Part shown: piece after piece, positions 1-8,200 of the stretch
Layout of the letters: the number at the start of each line of letters is the position of its first letter
Position numbering within the stretch: the first letter of the stretch is position 1
From: an uncultured Prevotellaceae bacterium
GTDB taxonomy: Bacteria; Bacteroidota; Bacteroidia; Bacteroidales; Bacteroidaceae
Length of the DNA stretch: 46,824 bases
Direction: 5' to 3'
NCBI GenBank assembly: GCA_900316975.1
Contig: ONFA01000029.1
Span: 1-46,824 of the forward strand
Position numbers and translations under genes: made by a program
Notes under the pieces: model-generated
Told to the model about the DNA's origin: nothing
The model's input: only the letters and a program-made list of their open reading frames with translations
Databases searched by the model: none

Positions 1-939
1 AAACTCAAAAGCACGACCACCTTCTGCAAAGTAAGTACGGTTGTAGGTCAAACGTCCTGCATCGGCAAGATTGAATCCATTGCACAGATATTGTGCCAGA
101 AATAGGCCCAAAGAATCATGGGCACGTTTCTTATAAGCTGGATCCCAACCTTCGGGATAGCGCTTCTCAACGAATACTTTATATAGTTCCGTCATTTCAT
201 CAACGCTAAGATACGATTGCTGGCGACGTTTACCTCGTGGAATTGAGATGAGCGTGTTGTCCTTGTTGGAGAAGGGGTATTTGTCCTCGGTCAAAAAACC
301 TTGGCGAATACATTCATTCCAAACAACACGGCAGGTCCGAAGATACATACCACGGGTGGCATCAGCAATCTTTCCGACGACCTTGCCGTTTTCGACCACA
401 CCATTTTTCATTACATCATTCCACTTGTCAATTACGTTTTTGCCGACCATGAAGCCCTTCACATCACCAACGTATTTAAGGAAGGAGTTGAGTGCCCACT
501 GGTAGTTCTCTGCGGTACCAACCCTGTCTTCTGCTTTCATTCTTGCGATAATGCTCTCCCAAACACCTACAAAAGATGTAGCTTTATCATATTCGATTTC
601 CGCACCTGTCAGATAAGTACGGATAAGGTCGAGTGTTAAAGTCTGCTTCTTGCTCAGTTTCTCCAGTTTTTCCCTGTAGCTTTCTAGTATCTTTTGCCAT
701 TCGACATGAACAGGCATGAGCGAACTTTTCGCTCCTTTCACGCTACATACGTCATTGAAGTACTTCTCGCTCTGATAGTCCATATCCTTTAGCTTGTGAT
801 AATACCGTTTAGCTGCTATCTGAAAACAGATGGCCAAAGGATATACATTCGTACTCTTATTGGTACGTTTGTCGAGAACTAAAGTAAGTGAACAGTTGTC
901 CACTTTTCCGCACTTGATTGATGTCTTTTCAGCCTTCAT
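1..939 (-). CDS. Tyrosine recombinase (integrase), C-terminus cut by window edge
   Basis: Reading the minus strand from an ATG at 939 gives 313 codons open to the window edge, so the C-terminal catalytic half is missing. The visible part matches a Bacteroidetes mobile-element integrase. It has an N-terminal arm-binding segment, a SAM-like core-binding domain (about residues 100-215, with 'LTLDLIRTYLTGAEIEYDKA' and 'RTCRVVWNECIRQGFL'), then the start of the catalytic domain ('SVDEMTELYKVF'). Where many tyrosine recombinases have the first catalytic Arg, this one reads LCNGFNLAD, with Asn in that place; several Bacteroidetes integrases vary here. The gene lies next to a displaced tRNA-Met 3' half, as expected for the integrase of an element inserted in that tRNA gene. 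The catalytic Tyr cannot be checked. I infer that the element extends to the left of the window. Confidence 0.85.
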   Translation of the reverse strand, partial: MKAEKTSIKCGKVDNCSLTLVLDKRTNKSTNVYPLAICFQIAAKRYYHKLKDMDYQSEKYFNDVCSVKGAKSSLMPVHVEWQKILESYREKLEKLSKKQTLTLDLIRTYLTGAEIEYDKATSFVGVWESIIARMKAEDRVGTAENYQWALNSFLKYVGDVKGFMVGKNVIDKWNDVMKNGVVENGKVVGKIADATRGMYLRTCRVVWNECIRQGFLTEDKYPFSNKDNTLISIPRGKRRQQSYLSVDEMTELYKVFVEKRYPEGWDPAYKKRAHDSLGLFLAQYLCNGFNLADAGRLTYNRTYFAEGGRAFEF

Positions 940-972
940 AACTATAGTCTGTTGCTTCGCTCGTGGGAATCT

Positions 973-1003
973 TGCGAACAATTTGCGAACAAAATGCGAA
1001 CAA
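973..1003. repeat. Three TGCGAACAA repeats at 11-bp spacing in the integrase leader
   Basis: TGCGAACAA occurs at 973-981, 984-992 and 995-1003, each exactly 11 bp from the last, so all copies face the same side of the helix. They lie between the integrase promoter and its ATG, about 130 bp from the tRNA-derived attachment site. Arm-type integrase or excisionase binding sites, or an autoregulatory operator, are the natural readings. Confidence 0.6.
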
Positions 1004-1048
1004 AATCACCCATTAATTGAGGTTTATTAAAATTTCACTTTTGCGCTG

Positions 1049-1078
1049 CAAAGTTACAAAATAATTGTGAGACAACAA
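1049..1078 (-). promoter_or_regulatory. Bacteroidetes-type promoter of the integrase gene
   Basis: On the minus strand, TTG (1078-1076) is followed after 19 nt by TAACTTTG (1056-1049), which fits the Bacteroidetes -33/-7 consensus. The transcript would have a leader of about 100 nt that includes the TGCGAACAA repeats. Confidence 0.55.
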
Positions 1079-1127
1079 CTTACAAAGCCAAGAAAAATTT
1101 TATGAAACCTTAAAAAATTTAATTTTA

Positions 1128-1174
1128 ACAGACTCATAATCTGGAGGTCCCAGGTTCAAGCCCTGGCTGGTCCA
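1128..1174 (+). other. Attachment site: displaced 3' half of tRNA-Met(CAU)
   Basis: The sequence from CAGA CTCATAA TCTG (anticodon stem and loop, anticodon CAT) runs through a variable loop, a complete T arm (CCAGG TTCAAGC CCTGG) and the 3' acceptor strand CTGGTCC plus discriminator A. No D arm or 5' acceptor strand lies upstream, where the sequence is AT-rich. It is therefore the 3' half of an elongator tRNA-Met, the usual core of an element integrated at a tRNA 3' end. The intact tRNA gene should be at the far end of the element, outside the window. Confidence 0.75.
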
Positions 1175-1183
1175 CATTGAAAA

Positions 1184-1219
1184 TTAGCAACTTAGAAGAA
1201 ATTCAAGTTGCTGATTTTT
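1184..1219 (+). terminator. Rho-independent terminator after the tRNA-Met 3' half
   Basis: AGCAACTT (1186-1193) pairs with AAGTTGCT (1205-1212), followed by GATTTTT. It fits the original terminator of the tRNA-Met transcript, which would mean the sequence to the right is the pre-insertion flank. Confidence 0.65.
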
Positions 1220-1224
1220 CGTTT

Positions 1225-1308
1225 TGCGAAAACAATGCGAAAACAATCGTTTTGAGTTCGACACCATTTTCCACCACTTTTTGCAATCTTGTGCGACTGC
1301 GAAAACAA
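1225..1308. repeat. Three TGCGAAAACAA repeats on the other side of the att core
   Basis: TGCGAAAACAA occurs at 1225-1235 and 1236-1246 (abutting, 11-bp period) and again at 1298-1308. The second and third copies are each followed by a similar TCGTTT(T)GAG tail. They resemble the TGCGAACAA set in the integrase leader. Having sets on both sides of the att core suggests arm sites of two related elements, or one earlier insertion; this is inference. Confidence 0.5.
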
Positions 1309-1344
1309 GTCGTTTGAGACCGATAGGGTTCTGACAACAATCCA

Positions 1345-1656
1345 TCATTCTCCGGAAAAGTATTCCTTTGCCAAGTCTATAGCATCTAAGCGGAGGTTTT
1401 CATCTTCTTCCTTCAATGCGGCATACACGCCATCGGCCAACCAGAGTGTCATCAACTCCTTCTCGTCAACCTTATACAGCTCTGCCAACTTTGGAACCTG
1501 GTCGCGCCTTACACGTCTTGCCCCCAACTCCATCTTGCTATACATGGGCTTGTCAGTCCCCAGCAATTCAGCCAGCTGCCGTTGTCTCAATCCTTGTTCC
1601 AGTCTCATGGCCTTTATCCTTGGGCCAAACATCCCATAAATTCTTTTATCCTTCAT
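1345..1656 (-). CDS. XRE-family helix-turn-helix regulator (103 aa)
   Basis: A small DNA-binding protein. Residues about 10-65 form a Cro/CI-type HTH: 'RIKAMRLEQGLRQRQLAELL' supplies helices 1-2 and 'KPMYSKMELGARRV' the recognition region, with the family's typical turn and E-x-G-x-R pattern. The C-terminal 40 residues are acidic and helical. It is the last gene of the minus-strand defence island but has a 133-bp upstream spacer with two copies of a near-palindrome at 22-bp spacing, so it probably has its own promoter and may repress itself and perhaps the island. The start at 1656 gives the usual length; the next upstream ATG options add nothing. The regulator call is firm; the targets are inferred. 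Confidence 0.85.
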   Translation of the reverse strand: MKDKRIYGMFGPRIKAMRLEQGLRQRQLAELLGTDKPMYSKMELGARRVRRDQVPKLAELYKVDEKELMTLWLADGVYAALKEEDENLRLDAIDLAKEYFSGE

Positions 1657-1696
1657 ATCTTTGTATCGTTGTTAGTCATCAATTAGGCTCAATTAC

Positions 1697-1732
1697 CTGG
1701 ACTTGTCCTGAGCATGTTCTGGACTTGTCCTG
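1697..1732. promoter_or_regulatory. Tandem near-palindromic operator candidates upstream of the XRE gene
   Basis: CTGGACTTGTCCTG occurs at 1697-1710 and 1719-1732. Each copy contains the perfect dyad GGAC-TT-GTCC. The start-to-start spacing is 22 bp, about two helical turns, and they lie 41-76 bp before the XRE start codon. This is the layout of a cooperative dimer operator. Confidence 0.5.
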
Positions 1733-1789
1733 TGGTTCTGTCATCTCCAAACGAGATTGTAATTCCGCTTGCCAGAAGCCTATGAGGCA

Positions 1790-2431
1790 TCATTTCACAA
1801 TCTCAATTTTCCAGCCCATGTTAAGAGCCTTGTTGATTTTATCCAACATCTTCTTTTTGTCTTTGGTGCTACTATGGGTAAGTACATAAAGACCTGGTGC
1901 TGCTTCGCGTTGAGCATGGCCATACTTTTTGTCCTTGGTAGTAGAGACAACATTGATGCGGCAGAACCGGACATCCAACTCACGCACCCTCATCAAGCCT
2001 GCTTCTATAATAGCAGCAGTAAAGGTGGTGGCTGCATCGTGCTCTTGGAGTATTGAGCCGTCTTTCCTTCGGATGCAGAGTCCTGTCTTCGGAGCAATTT
2101 GCATTCGCTTGTTCTTTCTTGGGCCAAACTCCTTGTGCTCTACTTCCTGATCTGCCTCCAAACGCTTCGCATCTATCAGCTGGGTGATATTCGTCTTACG
2201 CGACAATGACACGCTGATAGGCATACCCGGATGGTAGTCAACCACCAGAACAAGTTCTCGTTGCACCTGCTTCAATGCAGGTTCAATGGTTTCAGTTACC
2301 ACAGGAAGAATCTCTTTCTTAATGATGTCTTCTTCCAATTCACTTACTTGTCTCTCCAAATCCTCATTTAGAGAGAGTCCTTCCTTCCGCAATGTTTCCA
2401 TTGCCTTGTATAAATCGCCGAGTCGTGACAT
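1790..2431 (-). CDS. Unrecognised 213-aa protein of the defence island
   Basis: I do not recognise the family. The N-terminal 60 residues are a charged helical segment, probably a coiled coil (LYKAMETLRKEG...VSELEEDIIKKEIL). The C-terminal 90 residues form a compact mixed alpha/beta region containing KTGLCIRRKDGS and CRINVVSTTKDKKYG. It starts 5 bp after the stop of the DUF1016 nuclease gene, so the two are almost certainly co-transcribed and translated together. There is no signal peptide or membrane segment, so it should be cytoplasmic. An accessory or specificity partner of the nuclease is a guess from position only. Confidence 0.75.
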   Translation of the reverse strand: MSRLGDLYKAMETLRKEGLSLNEDLERQVSELEEDIIKKEILPVVTETIEPALKQVQRELVLVVDYHPGMPISVSLSRKTNITQLIDAKRLEADQEVEHKEFGPRKNKRMQIAPKTGLCIRRKDGSILQEHDAATTFTAAIIEAGLMRVRELDVRFCRINVVSTTKDKKYGHAQREAAPGLYVLTHSSTKDKKKMLDKINKALNMGWKIEIVK

Positions 2432-2436
2432 AAACT

Positions 2437-3633
2437 TTATTGATTATCTTTGATGAACGAGCAGTATTCTTCAAGAGATTTTCGCATCACCTCTTGCGGT
2501 ATCAGTTTCCGTTGGTATTCGGCCACCATCGTCGGACTTAGTGAACGGCTCAGTGTGTACTCTACCATACTACGGTCAGCTGAAGGACGGAGGATGATGC
2601 CAATACTCGGATTTTCGTTATCCCGTTTCACATCTCTGTCAAGAGCCTCCAGATACATATCCATCTTGCCAACAAACTCAGGTCGGAAATCGACCGCTTT
2701 CAACTCGATTGCCACAAGACACTGTAATGCCCGATGATAGAAAAGCAAGTCTATGCGCTTTGTTGACCCTCCCACTTGAACTCCATATTCACTATCAACG
2801 AAAAGGAAGTCTTTCCCTAATTCCAGGATGAATTCTTTCATATGTTCAAGAAGCCCTTTGTGCAGTTGATGCTCGTTATGCTTTGCTGGAAGACCCAGGA
2901 AGTCCACCACAGCTTTGTCCTTTAGCAAGTACTCAGATCTGGGATAATCTCTCAGTAGTTGTGGTGATAACATTTTGTCTTTGTCAAGAAGCGTGCTATA
3001 TGTTTGGCTGACAATACAACGGCGAAGTTCTCTTGACTTTAGCCTTTCACGGTAAGAATAGAGCATATAAAATACGCGCTCTTCATTTGACTTGCATCTA
3101 TTCAGTATCTCTATGTGGTTAGTGAATGACGTAATGGCAAGAATGGCAGGAAATGGCAATTCAAATTGTGCAGGCGTTGACTGCACAATTGCACCTCCTT
3201 CACTTTGTGCAGTCACTGACTGCACTATTTCATTCTGACCGTGAGCCTTCAATTGTGAAAGTGGCAGTTGTACTAAATCGTCCAGATGTAGGTTCCCAAT
3301 AAAACCCAAGAAAGATTCTGAACTATATGTTTCATAGAAACTCACCATATTGTACAAGTTTCTCTTTCCATAGCCCTTCCTTCTTGGATTCATGCGTTTC
3401 AGATAGTCAGCCAAATCGCTGACCACCTTAGCACCCCAATGGGCAGACTTTAGCTGCTGAGAGATGTATTGCCCCACCTCCCAATTTGTCTGCAACGCCT
3501 CCATGTTCACTTTGGCAATAGCTGATGAACGGTGTTGCTCTATTAGTGAATTGACATACTCAAACTGCTTTTCCAGTTGTGTCAGATTCGGTATAATTGT
3601 TATGTCTTTTTCCATATCTATTAAACTTTCCAT
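2437..3633 (-). CDS. DUF1016/YhcG-type PD-(D/E)XK nuclease (398 aa)
   Basis: The N-terminal DUF1016 region (residues about 20-115; 'NWEVGQYISQQ', 'YGKRNLYNMVSFYETY') is followed by a PDDEXK nuclease domain (about 185-375). The metal-binding motif is visible as D295 (RIDLLFYH), E310 and K312 (AIELK). These nucleases are found in Bacteroidetes restriction and defence loci. Between the two domains, residues 136-157 hold a short repeat (IVQSVTAQ / IVQSTPAQ) encoded by DNA palindromes, so the linker looks hypervariable. The start at 3633 (MESLID) is uncertain; MEKDIT six codons later is equally possible. It overlaps no neighbour; a 103-bp spacer separates it from the Mrr-like gene upstream. Confidence 0.85.
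   Translation of the reverse strand: MESLIDMEKDITIIPNLTQLEKQFEYVNSLIEQHRSSAIAKVNMEALQTNWEVGQYISQQLKSAHWGAKVVSDLADYLKRMNPRRKGYGKRNLYNMVSFYETYSSESFLGFIGNLHLDDLVQLPLSQLKAHGQNEIVQSVTAQSEGGAIVQSTPAQFELPFPAILAITSFTNHIEILNRCKSNEERVFYMLYSYRERLKSRELRRCIVSQTYSTLLDKDKMLSPQLLRDYPRSEYLLKDKAVVDFLGLPAKHNEHQLHKGLLEHMKEFILELGKDFLFVDSEYGVQVGGSTKRIDLLFYHRALQCLVAIELKAVDFRPEFVGKMDMYLEALDRDVKRDNENPSIGIILRPSADRSMVEYTLSRSLSPTMVAEYQRKLIPQEVMRKSLEEYCSFIKDNQ
3164..3225. repeat. Palindromic repeats inside the DUF1016 nuclease gene
   Basis: AATTGTGCAG (3164-3173) and CTGCACAATT (3181-3190) are perfect 10-bp arms around 7 nt. GTGCAGTCA-C-TGACTGCAC (3207-3225) is a perfect 19-bp palindrome. Both are translated, as the two IVQS...AQ units of the interdomain linker. 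Confidence 0.7.
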
Positions 3634-3736
3634 CTTATTCTATGGTACCAACACCCCTCTATATTCAAGGTCGTTCTTCATACCTCTTCCGAATAAAGGA
3701 TGTCAATGTTTATTTGCTTCAAACATATATCCTCCT

Positions 3737-4657
3737 TTACATAAGTCCATACATTAGTAATTTTTTTATTCTCATCTTCTCCTTCTGTGTCAAATGCCGT
3801 GCAACATATGGATATGTGTTAATAAAAATCCTTTTCATTTTTTCAAATGCAACATTATCCATATCTTGTTCCTGTTGGATTCCATTGAGAAAAGCCATAA
3901 TTTTTGAAATCCAGATTGCTGGGTTACAAAGTTCATCAATAGATTCCCAACCGAAATCAGACAGCCCTTTTTCTTGAAAGGCTCTCCTTAAAGTTTGATC
4001 ACAATCTCCGCTACATGCAAAATACAAGTCTTTATATTGTTTTTTATATCCACCACTTTCCGAATCTTCTTCTTTTAATAACACATAGTTCCCATGCTCG
4101 CTTTCCAATAGCAAATTTTTTCCGCAATAATCACAACAAAGTTCCGCTTCCTCATCGAAGATTTTTGCAGGTGTAGGGTTCTCTATTTGATATTGCCGAA
4201 AAGAAATTGGGAAATATCTGTAAGCGATTCTATGGCCTTCAAGGTTCTCCAGCAAATATGATTCTATCTTTTCATGGTCAAATATTATAGAATGCTCTTG
4301 ACCCTGCAATACCCCAGAAAGCGAAGTTGAAGCCAAAGTCGAATATACACCCATGAAACCATCACAATGATGTTGTTTCAATCTATCGCTGATATTAATT
4401 TCATCACTATCTTTTACTGCAACCCCAGAATGAGCATAGTGTTTGCAACTTACCAACCACCTAATAGTGTATTCTGAAGTAATGCCTTTTATTACTTCAT
4501 CCACTATCATGTCTTTCTTGCCATCAGCTCCCCTATCTGGATCTTGCACTATTCTATATCCAAGAAAAGACAGAAAATCTCTTGTGAAGAGTTCAAATGT
4601 ATCTTGTAGTCCTGTTCCTTTATTTGCTTGTGGAATTTCTTTAAAATCTAATACCAT
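3737..4657 (-). CDS. Mrr-like restriction endonuclease with zinc-ribbon-like cysteines (306 aa)
   Basis: The N-terminal domain (residues about 15-115) has the layout of an Mrr-type PD-(D/E)XK nuclease: 'FELFTRDFLSFLGYRI', then 'GADGKKDMIVDE' (D49) and 'WLVSCKHYAHSG' (K72). The usual E/Q before the catalytic Lys is Ser70, a variant I believe occurs in this subfamily. Residues about 174-219 carry CC-x2-C and C-x3-C pairs, a likely zinc site. I place the start at 4657 (MVLDFKEIPQ) because the longer frame to 4786 overlaps the upstream gene by 74 bp and adds residues without domain character. It probably cuts DNA for the island's restriction system. The downstream YhcG nuclease starts about 100 bp after its stop. 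Confidence 0.75.
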   Translation of the reverse strand: MVLDFKEIPQANKGTGLQDTFELFTRDFLSFLGYRIVQDPDRGADGKKDMIVDEVIKGITSEYTIRWLVSCKHYAHSGVAVKDSDEINISDRLKQHHCDGFMGVYSTLASTSLSGVLQGQEHSIIFDHEKIESYLLENLEGHRIAYRYFPISFRQYQIENPTPAKIFDEEAELCCDYCGKNLLLESEHGNYVLLKEEDSESGGYKKQYKDLYFACSGDCDQTLRRAFQEKGLSDFGWESIDELCNPAIWISKIMAFLNGIQQEQDMDNVAFEKMKRIFINTYPYVARHLTQKEKMRIKKLLMYGLM

Positions 4658-4712
4658 GACATAGATGCTTTTAGTTTTGGGGAATAAAACCTGTTTTGAT
4701 TGGGTTATATAA

Positions 4713-5219
4713 TCAATGTAATGATTTGTGATATTGTGAGTTTTCAACCCAATGTAAGAAGTCCAAAACAGGCATAAGGGTTTCACCCATTTTCTTATCT
4801 ATATTGGCAACTATTATTAATTGTACAAACATTTTTATTGTCTCCTCAGGAACTTCATGACCACATGTAAATCTTTTTCCATTGTTCATCTCCGATAAAG
4901 GTGTCTTGGTATGTATATCAGTTGCCTCATATCCATAAGCATTATAGCGACCAGTATACGTTCTTTTGTATTTCCATGTATAAACGTAAGAATCGCCAAA
5001 AGCACATTCTGTGAAATCTGTGATAAGCCTTTTCACCCTATACTGTGTTATAAAGTAGTCAACAATGTAGAATAAAACTGCTAATACAACAATAATAGTT
5101 AACCAAATCCACAGTGGAAGTTGAATCTCCCAAAAAGATTGATTTGATACTAAACTATAAACATATGTACCAATGACACATATGCCGACTTCATAAAGAA
5201 TTCTTTTTAAGGCATTCAT
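4713..5219 (-). CDS. Two-TM membrane protein of the defence island (168 aa)
   Basis: Two hydrophobic helices are visible: residues about 5-25 (ILYEVGICVIGTYVYSLV) and about 33-60 (LPLWIWLTIIVVLAVLFYIV). A soluble domain of about 105 residues follows, with no family motif I recognise. It starts 14 bp after the methylase gene stops and ends 55 bp before the Mrr-like gene starts, so all three are likely in one transcript. Small two-TM proteins with a cytoplasmic tail occur as membrane effectors in other defence systems, but that role here is only an analogy. Confidence 0.75.
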   Translation of the reverse strand: MNALKRILYEVGICVIGTYVYSLVSNQSFWEIQLPLWIWLTIIVVLAVLFYIVDYFITQYRVKRLITDFTECAFGDSYVYTWKYKRTYTGRYNAYGYEATDIHTKTPLSEMNNGKRFTCGHEVPEETIKMFVQLIIVANIDKKMGETLMPVLDFLHWVENSQYHKSLH

Positions 5220-5233
5220 ATTTTCATTATTTT

Positions 5234-8200
5234 TTAATTTTGTTTCTTTTCATACTCTTCTCGTGTGATTGGAGTCTCTGGATCTACGATGAGGATTTCA
5301 TCATAGGTCAGGCCGTAAAGGTGATAAACGAAGAGGTCAATTTGCCGATCATCATCAAGTGGAGTCAATTGCTTGATAGCATTAGCATCATTAATAATCG
5401 GTAATTTAAGTAGTGCATGCTTATTGTATTGGTATGTGTGATTTACCAACTCTACACTTGAGAACATCTTATTATATGCCACCTCAAATAATTTCGATGA
5501 AAGAGTCTTTTGAAGATATTGTGCATCATCAGAAATCAACATAAAACAGGTCTTATCTATGTATATGCCAGAATCATCAAAAACAAATCTCGCTCCTTTT
5601 GTTGTCTCGGGATAAATAACTTTGGGCTTTTCAAATTCATCGATATAAGCACAGTTCCTTAGATTGTATGGAGTGTCCCCTTTGTCGGAACGTTGTGATA
5701 TTTTAGTCCAAAAACGGTCCAAATGCTTTTTAACAGCAGGATAGTCATTTATTTCTACTCGTGACACACATTTAAAGCCATTGTGAGTATTAATTAACCA
5801 TAAGCCTGCCCATTCGTAGCCATTCCTTCTAATATCTTTACCGCGAATTACAGGTTTAATCAACTCTATTGTACGAATCCTCTCTTCTTCCGTAGCGCAG
5901 TCTTTCAGTATTTCTTCGCGTTTGTCACTTGAAATAATGAAAGCATCGTTAAAACCAGTAAGTATACCTCGGAAAATATTGATACTCCAGTCTCTTAATG
6001 GAGTGCCAAGTTCCACTATTTTTTGTTTGATAATCACTTCATCTGGAGTCAATATAGTCCACCCATCTGAAGTAGACAAGTCTTGGATGTATTTATTTTC
6101 TTCGACATATTCATGCAGATTGTTTAAACATTCTTTTTGTTTGTTATTTGTAGCGACGCAAGAAGTACATCCCTTATTATTTGAACGGGTAAATAGAAGA
6201 ATATTTGTTACAACTGTTGCCGCTTCAAATATATCCACACCCGAGAAGTCAATTAAGATTTCAGGATTAGTATATTTTGCAAAGAAGTCTCTTGTGTTTT
6301 CACCATAACCTGCTCGCATCCATTTATTAGAGGTTATGAAACACAAAATTCCACAATTTTTAAGTATATTCCATCCCTGCTCATAAAACAGACTATAGAT
6401 ATCCCCTGTACGAACAAATGTTTTATAATTCTTTCCTGTATACAAATCTGCCAAGATACCTTTATTCGCTTGTAATTGAATATACGGTGGATTACCAATT
6501 ACAATATCGAAACCTCCTTGTGAGAATACATCATAGAACCAAGTATGCCAAAGGGTAAATTGGTCGTTGGCAGAGAGGTCAAGGTCACCAAAGTCCACAT
6601 TGATGCTTTGCTCGCGGAGCTGTTGTTTCACATTTTCTACAATATCCTTCTTCAGTTGCTCCTTGCGCTGATGGTCGGAACAGTTGTAATATTCATTGAG
6701 TTTCTCACGGAGATCAAAACGAAGTATATCGAGTTCTTTATCAAACCATGTAAGTTGAGTGCCCTCTCCTTGTTCTGTTGACAAAGTTGTCATCTTCGAC
6801 AAATCAACACCTTTGTACTGCTCCAACAGCGAGTTGCCCTGCATGATTTTGAAGTCGAGGTTAGGCAAGAATCGTGGCGTTTCCTCATCAACGATAAGCG
6901 AGAGCCAAAAGCGGAGACGAGCAATGTCAACGGCTCCTTTCTCTATATCAACGCCATAGATGTTGTTCTGAATGATGTGTCGCTTGATGTCCGCTGCATT
7001 CTTCTCTTCCAATTCAGGATGGATAGCACACTGGCAGAGATAGAGTTGGCGAAGTAATCCCATCGGGAATGCACCACTACCAATGGCTGGGTCGCAAATC
7101 TTGACCTTCCGCAGGCGTTCGAAGATGTCTTCTGCGATGTTTCCCAATGTGCCAGCATCGTGAGTAAAAACGAACTGACGAATGGAATCTTTTGTCAACT
7201 CATCATCGACATCTGTCTGCAGATAGGCAATCAGACTTTCCTGGCACATATACTGCACAATCTCCTTTGGCGTGTAGAATGCACCCTTGTCTTTGTTGTC
7301 CTCCAGCAGGTTCTCAAACACACGCCCCAACATTTCGGGGTCAACACCGATTTGTGCATCGTTGGGATCGTTTTCGTCTATGGTAAAGTTGTATCTCTCG
7401 AAGAAGTCAAGCACGTCACCCAAAAGATGCTGCGGCAAACGGATATTGGAACAATCCTCTTCGTCTAATTGGAAGAGGCCACCATTGAGGAATGGTATCT
7501 TGATGCCATTTCCCACTTTGGGTGAAGCGAGGTCATTGTTGTCCTGTCGGTTTGTGTTCAGGTCATTGAAGAGAGGCTCAAGGAATCCGTCAATGAAGTT
7601 GTCCTTATCGGCAAACTCGTTGAACTTGTTTTGCAGAAAACGCGTGTCGCCACCGTTCCAATCCTGCCGGTCGGCAGGCACCCCCATCCATTCCTTCTTC
7701 TGCAAGAACTGAAGGAAGACCAATCTGCCCATCAGTTTCTTGATGTAGTCGCGTACCGTCTTCTCTGGGTCCTTATAGACAGCCACGAATTGGCTGAATA
7801 TCTCATGGCAGGGCTTATGGATGGTCTTCTCCACCCACTTTCCCTTCTCTTTCACATAGCGTTTGCCCGTGATATACTCCACGATGTCGGCATAATGCTC
7901 ACGGTATTCATCGAAGAACTCTTTGGAGAGCGCTTCCACAGAGAAGGCATCCTTGATATTCTCAAACGAGATGCCTTTGCGTTGCAATGCATCAAAGCGA
8001 CCTACAGGGGTATTATAGTAGTTGTCAACTTCGCCAAAGACGTAGGTGTAACGTTTGGGGGCAGTGCTCTCGCCCTTGATGTCACTTACAAAAGACAGCC
8101 GCCACAGCTCGCCACTATCAAACACCACTAAAGCAGCATCGAACTCTCCCCAATTAGGATTGACAAATGACTTCACTAAATTGCGGAGCCCGACACGCTT

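Noticed and set aside
1128..1174. A complete, functional tRNA-Met gene
   Set aside because: There is no D arm and no 5' acceptor strand upstream of the anticodon stem.
1225..1308. A CRISPR array
   Set aside because: The repeats are only 11 bp, partly abutting, with no regular spacers and no cas genes nearby.
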